Below are positions 1 to 10,848 of a DNA stretch of 64,000 bases, piece after piece. Position 1 is the first letter of the stretch, and each line of letters opens with the position of its first letter. This DNA is from Enemella evansiae. GTDB taxonomy: Bacteria > Pseudomonadota > Alphaproteobacteria > Rhodobacterales > Rhodobacteraceae. The notes beneath the pieces are model-generated. The model had not been told where the DNA came from and ran no database searches. It worked only from the letters and a program-made list of their open reading frames with translations. A program made the translations under genes and the position numbers. The stretch is taken from positions 186,001 to 250,000 of the forward strand of contig JAFKDC010000001.1 in assembly GCA_017255395.1 (NCBI GenBank). The letters are read 5' to 3'.

Positions 1-512
1 GCAAAGCTTTTCGGATTGCGGTTGATCGTCGAACACAGGTGCAGCCCGCCCGGTTTCAGCAGCTGCCGGCAGGCGGTCAGGTAGGCCAGCGGGTCGGCCA
101 CATGTTCGACCACCTCCATGTTCAGCACCACGTCGAAACGCTCGCCCGCTGCGGCCATGGCCTCGGCGGTGGTGTGGCGGTAGTCGATGGCCAGACCCGA
201 CTGGCGGGCGTGCGCCTCGGCCACGGGGATGTTGCGTTCCGCCGCGTCGACGCCCACCACCTCGGCCCCCAGCCGCGCCATGGGTTCCGACAGAAGGCCG
301 CCGCCGCAGCCGATATCCAGCACCCGCAGCCCGGCAAAGGGGCGGTCGGTGCCAAGGCTGCGGTCGAACTCTCCGGCGATCTGGGTGCAGATGTAATCCA
401 GCCGCACCGGGTTCATCATGTGCAGCGGTTTGAACTTGCCGTTCGGGTCCCACCATTCGGCGGCCATGGCCTCGAACTTGGCAATTTCACCGGCGTCCAC
501 CGTAACGGTCAT
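1..512 (-). CDS. ubiG: UbiG, ubiquinone biosynthesis O-methyltransferase (3' end outside window)
   Basis: SAM-dependent methyltransferase that performs both O-methylation steps of ubiquinone synthesis at the inner membrane. Reading from the ATG at 512, the N-terminus is [20 protein letters not shown] followed by [16 protein letters not shown], which is typical of UbiG. The SAM-binding motif VLDIGCGGG lies at about residues 64-72, and LKPGG appears later. About 170 codons are present and the gene continues beyond the left edge. It is divergent from pip with 47 bp between the two starts. I am confident of the family and specific name. Confidence 0.92.
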   Translation of the reverse strand, partial: MTVTVDAGEIAKFEAMAAEWWDPNGKFKPLHMMNPVRLDYICTQIAGEFDRSLGTDRPFAGLRVLDIGCGGGLLSEPMARLGAEVVGVDAAERNIPVAEAHARQSGLAIDYRHTTAEAMAAAGERFDVVLNMEVVEHVADPLAYLTACRQLLKPGGLHLCSTINRNPKSF

Positions 513-559
513 GACATTCCCCATGGTCTTTTGGTCTTCGATGCCAATATAGGTGAGGC

Positions 560-1531
560 ATGGATAAAATCCCGGGCCAAAAGCGCGCAGTGCAGTACCT
601 TTACCCGCCGATCGACCCCTTCGCCCAGCACAGGCTGGAGGTCTCGGGCGGGCACAGTCTTTATGTCGAGGAATGCGGCAATCCCGACGGGGTTCCGGTC
701 ATCGTCCTGCACGGCGGCCCGGGCGGCGGGTGCAGCCCGGCGATGCGGCGCTACTTCGACCCGGAGGTCTACCGCGTGGTGCTGTTCGACCAGCGCGGTT
801 GCGGGCGGTCGCGGCCCTTCGCCTCGGTCAGGGACAACACGACCTGGGACCTGGTCAGCGACATCGAGACCATCCGCGAGACGCTGGGCATCGAGCGTTT
901 CATCGTCTTCGGCGGCAGCTGGGGCGCGACACTGTCGCTGATCTACGCGATCACCCACCCCGAGCGCGCAAGGGCGCTGGTGCTGCGCGGCGTCTTCCTG
1001 ATGACGCAGGCAGAGCTGGACTGGTTCTACGGCGGCGGCGCCGGGCAGTTCTGGCCCGAGACATGGGCGCGCTTCGTGGAGCTGATCCCCGAGGATGAGC
1101 GTGACGACCTGATCGCCGCCTATCACAGGCGACTGTTTTCCGGCGACATGCGGCTTGAAACGAAATACGCCCGCGCGTGGTCGTCGTGGGAAAACGCGCT
1201 GGCCTCGGTCTATTCGAACGGGCAGGGCGGCGAGGCGCCCGGCGACTACGCCCGCGCCTTTTCGCGGCTGGAGAACCATTATTTCACCAATCGCGGCTTT
1301 CTCGAACAGGACGGCTGGATTCTGAAGAACGCCCACCGGATCGCGGATATTCCCGGCGTGATCGTGCAGGGTCGCTATGACATGATCTGCCCGCCGCGCC
1401 GCGCGTGGGAGCTGTCGCGCGCATGGCCCGCCGGAGAGCTTAGGATGATCCGCAACGCCGGACACGCGCTCAGCGAACCGGGCATCAGCGCGGAGCTTGT
1501 CCGCGTCATGGACGATCTTTCGACAGGCTGA
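560..1531 (+). CDS. pip: Proline iminopeptidase (alpha/beta hydrolase, S33 family)
   Basis: Cytoplasmic peptidase that removes N-terminal proline from peptides. It is 323 aa, the usual length for the bacterial family. The oxyanion-hole motif HGGPGGG is at residues 51-57. The nucleophile is S120 in GGSWGA. The probable acid is D274 in GRYDMICP and the catalytic His is H302 in GHALSEPG. The YLYPPIDPF start is typical of the family. It lies just upstream of a peptide-type ABC importer on the same strand, which fits a role in using imported peptides, but about 87 bp separate them and co-transcription is not shown. Confidence 0.93.
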   Translation: MDKIPGQKRAVQYLYPPIDPFAQHRLEVSGGHSLYVEECGNPDGVPVIVLHGGPGGGCSPAMRRYFDPEVYRVVLFDQRGCGRSRPFASVRDNTTWDLVSDIETIRETLGIERFIVFGGSWGATLSLIYAITHPERARALVLRGVFLMTQAELDWFYGGGAGQFWPETWARFVELIPEDERDDLIAAYHRRLFSGDMRLETKYARAWSSWENALASVYSNGQGGEAPGDYARAFSRLENHYFTNRGFLEQDGWILKNAHRIADIPGVIVQGRYDMICPPRRAWELSRAWPAGELRMIRNAGHALSEPGISAELVRVMDDLSTG

Positions 1532-1617
1532 TTTTAAGGCTTCCGAAACAAAAGGTTTACTTGGAAGCGGTTTTTGTTAACTTGTCAGTCAACAAAAACC
1601 ATAAACCAACAGGTATC

Positions 1618-2613
1618 GTGAACCCGGTTCTCCGAATCATCCTCCAGCGTCTTGCGCTGGGTGTCCTGACGCTTTTTATCGTCTCGATCGTCATTTTCAC
1701 CGCGGTGAACATGTTGCCCGGCGACTTTGCCGAGGCCATCCTCGGGCAGGGCGCCACCCCCGAAGCCGTCGCCTCGATCCGCCGCGATCTGGGGCTGGAT
1801 CAGAACCCGGTGCTTCGCTACTTCGACTGGCTTGGCGGTGTGCTGACCGGCGATCTTGGAAATTCCTTCGCACAGGCGAACTTTGCCAGCTTCGTGGGCG
1901 AAGGCAGCGGCAACAGCACCACCGTGGCGCAGCAGATCGCGCCGCGCTTTGCCAATACCATGTTCCTCGCGGGCGTCACGGCGGCCATCGCGGTGCCCTT
2001 CGCGGTCACGCTGGGGGTGCTGGCGGCGCTTTATCGCAACTCGGTCTTCGACAAGGCGGCCAACGTGGCGACGCTCACCTCGATCTCCAGCCCCGAGTTC
2101 TTCCTCGCTTACATCCTGATCCTCTTCCTCGCGGTGCTGAACCCGGTGCTGCCCTCGCTGTCGAACATCTACGAGGGGATTTCCTTCTCCGAGCGGCTGA
2201 CCAAGACGCTGTTGCCCGCACTGACGCTGACGCTGGTGGTCACCGCGCATATGATGCGGATGACGCGCGCGGCGATCATCAACCTGCTGGCCTCGCCCTA
2301 TATCGAGATGGCGCGGCTGAAGGGGCTGACGCCGATGCGGGTCATCGTGCACCACGCGCTGCCGAACGCGCTGGCGCCGATCATCAACGTGATCGCGCTG
2401 AACCTCGCGTATCTCATCACCGGCGTCGTCGTGGTCGAGGTGGTCTTCGTCTACCCGGGCATCGGGCAGTTGTTCGTGGACAGCGTGAAAATCCGCGACA
2501 TCCCGGTGGTGCAGGCCTGCTGCCTGATCTTCGCCGCCGCTTACATCCTGCTGAACCTGATCGCCGACATCCTGTCGATCCTGACCAACCCGCGCCTGAG
2601 GCATCCGAAATGA
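1618..2613 (+). CDS. ABC transporter permease, DppB/OppB type
   Basis: First inner-membrane permease of an oligopeptide/dipeptide-type ABC importer. I start it at the GTG at 1618 (protein begins MNPVLRIILQRLALGVLTLF), because the family normally opens directly with the first membrane helix. A TTG at 1561 would add 19 residues. The protein is about 331 aa, with the periplasmic region typical of DppB after helix 1. The cytoplasmic coupling loop is EMARLKGLTPMRVIVHHALPN. It ends by a 4-nt ATGA overlap with the next permease, so the two are translationally coupled. Substrate cannot be read from the permease. Confidence 0.88.
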   Translation: MNPVLRIILQRLALGVLTLFIVSIVIFTAVNMLPGDFAEAILGQGATPEAVASIRRDLGLDQNPVLRYFDWLGGVLTGDLGNSFAQANFASFVGEGSGNSTTVAQQIAPRFANTMFLAGVTAAIAVPFAVTLGVLAALYRNSVFDKAANVATLTSISSPEFFLAYILILFLAVLNPVLPSLSNIYEGISFSERLTKTLLPALTLTLVVTAHMMRMTRAAIINLLASPYIEMARLKGLTPMRVIVHHALPNALAPIINVIALNLAYLITGVVVVEVVFVYPGIGQLFVDSVKIRDIPVVQACCLIFAAAYILLNLIADILSILTNPRLRHPK

Positions 2614-3806
2614 GCGGCTGGACCTTCTTTCTGACCGCCCTTGCGGGGGTCGCCGTGGCAGGCTGGCTGATCCGCTTCGCCGGACAAAAGGCGACGGGCA
2701 ACAAGCCCTACTTCCGCGACATGCCATACGCCGTGGCCTTCGGCTACGCGCTGGCGGCGGCCCTGGTACTGGGGGGCGTCTGGCTGTACCTGCAACCGGC
2801 GGTGACAGAGGCGGGCAGGCCAAGCGCCTCTGTCCTCTATTTCCGCTGGGCGGTGCATGGCATCGCCGTGGGGGCTGCCGCGGCCTTCCTCTTTCGCCTG
2901 CTGGGGCGGTCGGTGGGCACCGGCGCGACCCGCAAGGCCTTTCGCGGCATGCCGCTGACGGCCAGCTTCGGGATCCTCGTCATCCTCGTCTACGCGGTGC
3001 TGGCGATCTTTGCCGGGCTGATCGCGCCGCACGGGCAGGAACAGGTCTTTGCGCAGGCCAACGTGGTGCCGGGCGGCAATCCGGCCACGGGCGGCAACCC
3101 GGATTTCCCGCTGGGCACCGACCAGATCGGCCGGGATATCCTGTCGCGCCTGATCTACGGCGCCCAGAACACCGTGGGCATCGCCTTTGCGACGACGGTT
3201 CTGGCGTTCTTCCTTGGCGGCTCGCTGGGCTTTCTGGCCGCGACGCTTCAGGGCTGGACCGACCAGATCCTGTCCCGCGCGGTCGACGTGCTGATGGCGA
3301 TCCCCTCGCTGATCTTCTCGCTTCTGCTGATCACCGTGGCCTCGGCCTGGGTGTCCGGCGCGGGGCTGACCGTGGCCATGGTGGTGATCATCGCCGTGAT
3401 CGATTCGACGCGGGTCTTCCGGCTGGCGCGGGCGGTGGGCATGAACATCGTGGTGATGGACTATATCGAGGCCGCCAAGCTGCGCGGCGAGGGGCTGCCC
3501 TACCTGATCTTCAAGGAGATCCTGCCCAACGCGACCGCGCCCCTGCTGGCGGAATTCGGGCTGCGGTTCTGCTTTGTCTTCCTGACCATCTCGGCGCTCA
3601 GCTTCCTCGGCCTTGGCATCCAGCCGCCGCTGGCCGACTGGGGGACCATGGTCAAGGACCTCGCGGCCTTCATCAACTACGCCGCCTTCGCACCGCAGAT
3701 CGCCGCCGCGCCGCTACTGGCCGCCGGGGCTATCGCGCTGCTGACCGTGGCGGTGAACTTCGTGGTGGACTGGATGCTGCACCGCTCGTCGGGGCTGAAG
3801 GAATGA
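2610..3806 (+). CDS. ABC transporter permease, DppC/OppC type, with extended N-terminus
   Basis: Second permease of the peptide-type importer. The C-terminal two thirds is a normal DppC core: GTDQIGRDILSRLIYGAQNT, then the coupling loop IEAAKLRGEGLPYLIFKEIL, then SALSFLGLGIQPPLADWGTM. The protein is 398 aa, about 100 residues longer than usual. The extra N-terminus has about three hydrophobic segments. It also holds a segment (KPYFRDMPYAVAFGYAL, residues about 31-47) that resembles the normal family start (KAFRGMPLTASFGILVI, about residue 109). It overlaps the upstream permease by 4 nt. The next transporter gene begins only after a 421-bp spacer. Confidence 0.88.
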   Translation: MSGWTFFLTALAGVAVAGWLIRFAGQKATGNKPYFRDMPYAVAFGYALAAALVLGGVWLYLQPAVTEAGRPSASVLYFRWAVHGIAVGAAAAFLFRLLGRSVGTGATRKAFRGMPLTASFGILVILVYAVLAIFAGLIAPHGQEQVFAQANVVPGGNPATGGNPDFPLGTDQIGRDILSRLIYGAQNTVGIAFATTVLAFFLGGSLGFLAATLQGWTDQILSRAVDVLMAIPSLIFSLLLITVASAWVSGAGLTVAMVVIIAVIDSTRVFRLARAVGMNIVVMDYIEAAKLRGEGLPYLIFKEILPNATAPLLAEFGLRFCFVFLTISALSFLGLGIQPPLADWGTMVKDLAAFINYAAFAPQIAAAPLLAAGAIALLTVAVNFVVDWMLHRSSGLKE

Positions 3807-4227
3807 GCGGGGGCCGAGCCATGCGAGCGCCCGCGTCCTGCCCGACCTCGGGAACGGTGAACGCAAAGCGCCCGTCCGGCGGCAACGCCGGGCAGCCCCC
3901 GACCGCCCCGTCCCGTCAGAGGCGGGCTGGTCTGACGCGGCAGATCGACGATGCGGCGGGCAGTGGCTTGGTTCCCGCCTGCGGTCGCGGTCTGCCCCCG
4001 GAGGGCGCCGGGCGCACCCGGCGCGCATGCGCCATGCCCGACCTCCCCGTCGCCCCTCAGGGGCGCCGATCAAAATGGGCACGCCTCTGGCGTGACGGGA
4101 GGGCATATTTCCAAAAGATGTATCCCGCGCAGGGTCCGATGGTCTGCGTCATACCCGATGCACCAGGCCTCGCCGCCCTCCCGAGGTCGGGCATGGCCCA
4201 TGCGCGCCCCAGCCGGAGGAGACTGCA
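3807..4227. other. Non-coding spacer inside the ABC operon, with inverted repeats
   Basis: A 421-bp, very GC-rich stretch separates the second permease from the ATPase. I see no convincing gene: the open frames here are out of frame with any family and lack a good ribosome site. It contains several copies of the word TGCCCGACCTC or its complement, arranged as inverted repeats (3839-3853 with 4179-4193; 4020-4045 with 4183-4208). It ends in GGAGG at 4216-4220, the ribosome site of the ATPase. Around 4098-4120 a GGGAGGGCATATTTCCAAAA stretch faintly recalls the dispersed repeat tails seen elsewhere in the window. Confidence 0.6.
4020..4208. repeat. 26-bp imperfect inverted repeat pair (one mismatch)
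   Basis: The left arm is 4020-4045 (begins GGCGCGCATGCGCC, ends GACCTC). The right arm is 4183-4208 (begins GAGGTCGGGCATGG). The reverse complement of the left arm matches the right arm at 25 of 26 positions. A further arm at 3839-3853 (TGCCCGACCTCGGGA) is a perfect 15-bp reverse complement of 4179-4193, so the right arm can pair with either of two left arms. This may be a dispersed palindromic element or an mRNA-stabilising or attenuating structure. Confidence 0.7.
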
Positions 4228-5886
<1,659 letters not shown>

Positions 5887-5935
5887 AATTATGGTCAAGA
5901 CCGGGACACCGGGACAAAAACAGGGAGACCTCACG

Positions 5936-7489
5936 ATGACACGCATTTCCAGACGCGGACTTCTGACCACCGGTGCCGCCGCCGGTGTGCTGGCGGCCTC
6001 CGGCCTGCCGCTGCGCGCTCAGGCCAAACGGGGCGGGCGCCTGCGCTGCGGCCTGAACGGGGCCAACTCTTCCGATTCCTGGGACGGGCGGACCCATTCC
6101 GACCTCTTCATGATCGCCTCGTCGCAGGGCGCGGTTTTCGACACGCTGACCGAGAACGCCGCCGACGGCTCGCTGAAGGGTGAACTGGCGGAAAGCTGGG
6201 ATGCCTCGGCGGATGCCAAGACCTGGACCTTCACCCTGCGTCAGGGCGTGACCTTCCACAACGGCAAGAGCTTCGGCGCCGATGACGTGATCGAATCCCT
6301 GCAACTGCACATCGCAGAGGATTCCAAGTCCGCCGCCAAGCCCATCGTCAGCGCCATCACCGAAATGAAGAAGCTGGGCGAGCATCAGGTCCAGTTCACG
6401 CTGGAGGCGGGCAACGCCGACTTCCCCTACCTGCTGTCCGACTATCACCTGCTGATGTACCCGGCGGGCCAGATCGAGGAAGCCATCGCCAAGGGCATCG
6501 GCACCGGCCTTTACCAGGTGCAGTCCTTCGAGCCCGGCGCGCGCATGGTGGCGACCCGCTACCCGGATCACTACAAGGGCGACACCGCGGGCTTCTTCGA
6601 CGAGATCGAATACATCGCGATCAACGACAACACCGCCCGGATGAACGCGCTGATGACCGGGCAGGTGGATGCGATCAACCGCATCGACTTCAAGACAGAG
6701 GCGCTGCTGAAGGCGAACCCGATGATCCGCATCCACGAGGTGACGGGCAACCAGCAGTTCACCTTCCCGATGCTGACCGATATCGCGCCTTTCAACGATG
6801 TGAACGTGCGCCGCGCGCTGAAGCATTCGATCAACCGGCAAGAGATGGTCGACAAGATCCTGCTGGGCCATGGCCGCGTCGGCAACGACAGCCCGATCGG
6901 CCCGGCCAACCAGTACTTCAACGCCGAGATGGAGCAGACGACCTACGACCCCGACAAGGCGAAGTTCTACCTGAAAGAGGCCGGGCTGTCGTCGCTCGAC
7001 ATCGACCTCTCGGCCTCTTCGGCGGCCTTCGACGGTGCGGTGGACGCAGCGCAGCTGTATCAGGCCTCGGCCAAGGCGGCTGGCATCAACATCAACGTCG
7101 TGCAGGAACCGGCGGACGGCTACTGGTCGAACGTCTGGATCAAGAAGCCCTTCTGCGCCTGCTACTGGTCCGGCCGCGCCACCGAGGACTGGATGTTCTC
7201 CTCCGCCTACGAGGAAGGCGTGCCGTGGAACGACACCCAGTGGGGCCGCGAGGACAGCGAGAGGTTCCAGGACCTGCTGCTGGAGGCACGCGCAGAGCTC
7301 GACAGCGCCAAGCGCCGCGAGATGTATTTCGAGATGCAGCAGATCCTGAACACGGACGGCGGGCTGGTCCTGCCGATGTTCGCGAATTTCGTCGAGGCGA
7401 TTTCCAACAAGATCGCCACGCCGGAAACCGTCGGCAACCTCTGGCAGATGGACAACGCCCGCATGGCGGAACGGTGGTGGATGGCCTAA
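5936..7489 (+). CDS. ABC transporter substrate-binding protein, peptide type (SBP_bac_5), Tat signal
   Basis: Periplasmic receptor of the importer, 517 aa from the ATG at 5936, which has GGGAGA upstream. An in-frame upstream ATG at 5825 falls inside the ATPase gene and is not used here. The N-terminus MTRISRRGLLTTGAAAGVLA carries a twin-arginine motif (SRRGLL, residues 5-10), with a likely cleavage site after AQA at 28-30. The mature part has the family hallmarks LAESWDASADAKTWTFTLRQ, GVTFHNGKSFGADDV and FNDVNVRRALKHSINRQEM. It is the last gene of the operon, followed by a strong terminator. The ligand is unknown; peptides are the default guess. Confidence 0.92.
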   Translation: MTRISRRGLLTTGAAAGVLAASGLPLRAQAKRGGRLRCGLNGANSSDSWDGRTHSDLFMIASSQGAVFDTLTENAADGSLKGELAESWDASADAKTWTFTLRQGVTFHNGKSFGADDVIESLQLHIAEDSKSAAKPIVSAITEMKKLGEHQVQFTLEAGNADFPYLLSDYHLLMYPAGQIEEAIAKGIGTGLYQVQSFEPGARMVATRYPDHYKGDTAGFFDEIEYIAINDNTARMNALMTGQVDAINRIDFKTEALLKANPMIRIHEVTGNQQFTFPMLTDIAPFNDVNVRRALKHSINRQEMVDKILLGHGRVGNDSPIGPANQYFNAEMEQTTYDPDKAKFYLKEAGLSSLDIDLSASSAAFDGAVDAAQLYQASAKAAGININVVQEPADGYWSNVWIKKPFCACYWSGRATEDWMFSSAYEEGVPWNDTQWGREDSERFQDLLLEARAELDSAKRREMYFEMQQILNTDGGLVLPMFANFVEAISNKIATPETVGNLWQMDNARMAERWWMA

Positions 7490-7515
7490 GCGCCACCGAC
7501 AGACCGAGGACTGTG

Positions 7516-7546
7516 ACGCCCCGCCGATCTCCGGCGGGGCGTTTTG
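7516..7546 (+). terminator. Rho-independent terminator of the ABC importer operon
   Basis: An 11-bp perfect stem (ACGCCCCGCCG at 7516-7526 with its complement at 7532-7542) and a 5-nt loop are followed by TTTT. It lies 27 bp after the binding-protein stop codon. Confidence 0.9.
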
Positions 7547-8049
7547 CTTTGGCCCGGCGACGTGGCCTCGTGGCCTGCCTGTGGGGCGAGATTGTTTCCA
7601 AACCCGGGGCGCACCTCCACCACTCCTGAGCCGAGCTCAACTATAAAGTGTAGGATTTCGGCGCCGATTCGCGATAATCGTGTGTAGCGGCGAGTCTGAA
7701 CCCCTTCCGGTTGTCGAATTCGGGCGCTGGTGGGCGTAATTGTGGCGAGATTGCGGCGCAGCTCTTGTCTGTCGGACCCGGCCATGGGGCGGAAATGAGG
7801 CAATTCTGTGTCGAGGAAAACCCGTTAAGCGGGAGTGAAATAGCTTCAGTGGGCACATGTCTGCCAGAAGCAGCTATTTTACGGGAGTTAAGGCGTTGAA
7901 AACACGAAAGTGACGTGAGTTCAGGGTGCGTAAACGAATAGTTAATGTGAATGTTCTTTTCACCTTAAAGACGAGTAGATTCCGGGTTTCCATCCAGATT
8001 TTGCCTTAATTCCCCGGATAATCATTGTTGCGAGAAGCAGGAGAAACAA
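7547..8049. other. Intergenic region upstream of the acidic protein gene
   Basis: About 500 bp without a supported gene. It is more AT-rich than its surroundings, especially from 7640 onward, which is compatible with promoter DNA and perhaps with acquired sequence. A short dyad GTGAA-N7-TTCAC is present at 7947-7963. The last bases hold GCAGGAG, the ribosome site for the 8050 gene. The overlapping short open frames on the minus strand look spurious. Confidence 0.5.
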
Positions 8050-8754
8050 ATGTTAACAGTTACCATAATGGGAGTGTTCGCCGCGGCCAGCATGGCAATC
8101 GTTGGCACCGCGATCACCGAAGAGACGGAAGAAGCCGTCTCTGACGAACCGCTTGATGGTTCTTCGACCACCTTTGACATTGACGCAGAGGCCAACGGGC
8201 TCGGGTTCTTCGACCTCGAAGACCAAGCCGATCCCGAAGAAGGCGACCTGCTGCTGGAAGCGTACAAGAGCTATCAGATGGGCCTTGGTGAGGCCGAGCA
8301 TCTTGCCGAGATCGACAGCCAACTGGCTGCGGATGCGTTGGAGGACGAAGGGGACTTGCAGGACGGGGGGACCGGGCCGCTTGAGATCTGGGACGACGAG
8401 ATCGCAGGCCTCTATTCCAGCGCCCCGGACAGCTACGCCGAGATGCTGACGGGCGGCGACAGCGCCGAGCTGTTGGACGGTGACAGTCTGTTCATGGAGA
8501 TGCTGGACAAGAGCGAACTGCTGGGGCCGGACAGTGTGCGCATCATCTCGGAGTTCGACGAGGCCGAGGACGTCATCCTCTACGTCACCGCCGACGGGAC
8601 GGTCGATGGCCTGTCGGTCCACCACGTCGACCCGGAAAACGTCAACACCGACGCGCAGATCATGGATCGGGGCATCCATGTCATGACGGTGATCGCCGCC
8701 GGACTGAACTTCGGCCTGAGAAACATCATTCCGCTGCACGACGACGCGGCCTGA
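8050..8754 (+). CDS. Hypothetical acidic protein with N-terminal hydrophobic segment
   Basis: 234 aa, family not recognised. The start is ATG 8050, with GCAGGAG nine or so bases upstream. Residues 2-22 (LTVTIMGVFAAASMAIVGTA) form a hydrophobic segment or signal anchor. The rest is extremely acidic: I count about 55 Asp/Glu against 5 Lys/Arg. The C-terminal part (VRIISEFDEAEDVILYVTAD) resembles the closing segment found after RTX-type calcium-binding repeats in Rhodobacteraceae secreted proteins. No GGxGxDxLx repeats are present. It stands alone between two terminator-like hairpins. Location outside or at the membrane is inferred from composition. An antisense frame of similar length lacks a ribosome site and is rejected. 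Confidence 0.72.
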   Translation: MLTVTIMGVFAAASMAIVGTAITEETEEAVSDEPLDGSSTTFDIDAEANGLGFFDLEDQADPEEGDLLLEAYKSYQMGLGEAEHLAEIDSQLAADALEDEGDLQDGGTGPLEIWDDEIAGLYSSAPDSYAEMLTGGDSAELLDGDSLFMEMLDKSELLGPDSVRIISEFDEAEDVILYVTADGTVDGLSVHHVDPENVNTDAQIMDRGIHVMTVIAAGLNFGLRNIIPLHDDAA

Positions 8755-8790
8755 TACCCCCAAAGCTCTTTTCAAAAGATCGCATATTCG

Positions 8791-8817
8791 GTTCAGGCGC
8801 CATTTCGGCGCCCGAAC
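8791..8817. terminator. Hairpin between the converging 8050 gene and hslU
   Basis: GTTCAGGCGCC (8791-8801) pairs with GGCGCCCGAAC (8807-8817), with one mismatch and a 5-nt loop. It has no clear T-run, so it is only a possible bidirectional terminator for two convergent genes. Confidence 0.4.
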
Positions 8818-8843
8818 TGCTTTCAGGGGGCGGGAACGGGGCC

Positions 8844-10151
<1,308 letters not shown>

Positions 10152-10170
10152 GAGGGTTGGTCCTGGTGCC

Positions 10171-10214
10171 AAAATTCTTCGAAGAATTTTGCCAAGAGTT
10201 TTTGCAAAACTCTT
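10171..10214. repeat. Two adjacent palindromes between hslV and hslU
   Basis: 10171-10190 is a perfect 20-bp palindrome made of AAAATTCTTC and its complement. 10194-10214 is a hairpin with 9-bp arms AAGAGTTTT/AAAACTCTT and a 3-nt loop, and it overlaps the hslV stop codon. Both are AT-rich islands in GC-rich DNA. They may act as mRNA processing or stability elements within the hslVU transcript, or be a dispersed palindrome family. Confidence 0.75.
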
Positions 10215-10770
10215 AGCCGCCGATCGTTTCCACGGTCAGCTTTCCATTGGTGTAGACGCAGATGTCCGCCGCAATGGCCATGGCGTCGCGGGCCACGGTC
10301 TCGGCGTCCTTGTCGCTGTCCATCATCCCGCGCGCCGCGGCGAGGGCGAAGTTTCCGCCCGATCCGATGGCGGCGACGTCATGCTCGGGTTCCAGCACGT
10401 CGCCCGCGCCGGTGATGACCAGAAGATCCTTGCCGTCGGTGACGATCAGCATGGCCTCCAGCTTTTGCAGGTACTTGTCGGTGCGCCAGTCCTTGGCCAG
10501 CTCGACGCTGGCTCGCTGAAGCTGGCCGGGGGTGGCCTCCAGCTTGGCCTCCAGCCGCTCCAGCAGGGTGAAGGCGTCGGCGGTGGACCCGGCAAAGCCG
10601 CAGACCACGTCGAAGCCGCCGGGCGAGAGGCGGCGCACCTTGCGCGCGGTGCCCTTGATCACGGTCTGGCCCAGGCTGACCTGCCCATCGCCCGCGACGA
10701 CAACCTTGCCGCCCTTGCGCACGCCGATGATCGTGGTGCCGTGCCAGCCGGGGAAATCGCTTTGTTGCAT
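10213..10770 (-). CDS. hslV: HslV, proteolytic subunit of the HslUV protease
   Basis: Threonine peptidase of the bacterial proteasome-like HslUV complex. I start at the ATG at 10770 ([20 protein letters not shown]), which gives the usual 9 residues before GWHG. The ATG at 10776 would add two residues. The N-terminal nucleophile after processing is the first Thr of [50 protein letters not shown] and [15 protein letters not shown] are all family signatures. It is upstream of hslU on the same strand. A promoter-like pair and a dyad lie in the 78-bp gap to the divergent kinase gene. Confidence 0.95.
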   Translation of the reverse strand: MQQSDFPGWHGTTIIGVRKGGKVVVAGDGQVSLGQTVIKGTARKVRRLSPGGFDVVCGFAGSTADAFTLLERLEAKLEATPGQLQRASVELAKDWRTDKYLQKLEAMLIVTDGKDLLVITGAGDVLEPEHDVAAIGSGGNFALAAARGMMDSDKDAETVARDAMAIAADICVYTNGKLTVETIGG

Positions 10771-10792
10771 CTGCATCCCTTCCTTTCAGACC

Positions 10793-10821
10793 TATATCTG
10801 TGCAATGGTTTGCCATTGCAA
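10793..10821 (-). promoter_or_regulatory. Candidate hslV promoter with an embedded dyad
   Basis: On the minus strand TTGCAA (10821-10816) and GATATA (10798-10793) are spaced by 17 bp, a plausible -35/-10 pair about 20 bp before the hslV start. A perfect dyad TGCAATGG-N4-CCATTGCA (10801-10820) overlaps the -35 box and most of the spacer, so it could be an operator serving hslV, the divergent gene at 10849, or both. Inferred from sequence only. Confidence 0.45.
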
Positions 10822-10848
10822 CCGGGGTGGGCCAAGGCGCTGATCTGA

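Noticed and set aside
8053-8775. 240-codon frame antisense to the acidic protein at 8050
   Set aside because: No ribosome site or signal. The plus-strand frame has a good ribosome site, a hydrophobic N-terminus and a coherent acidic composition.
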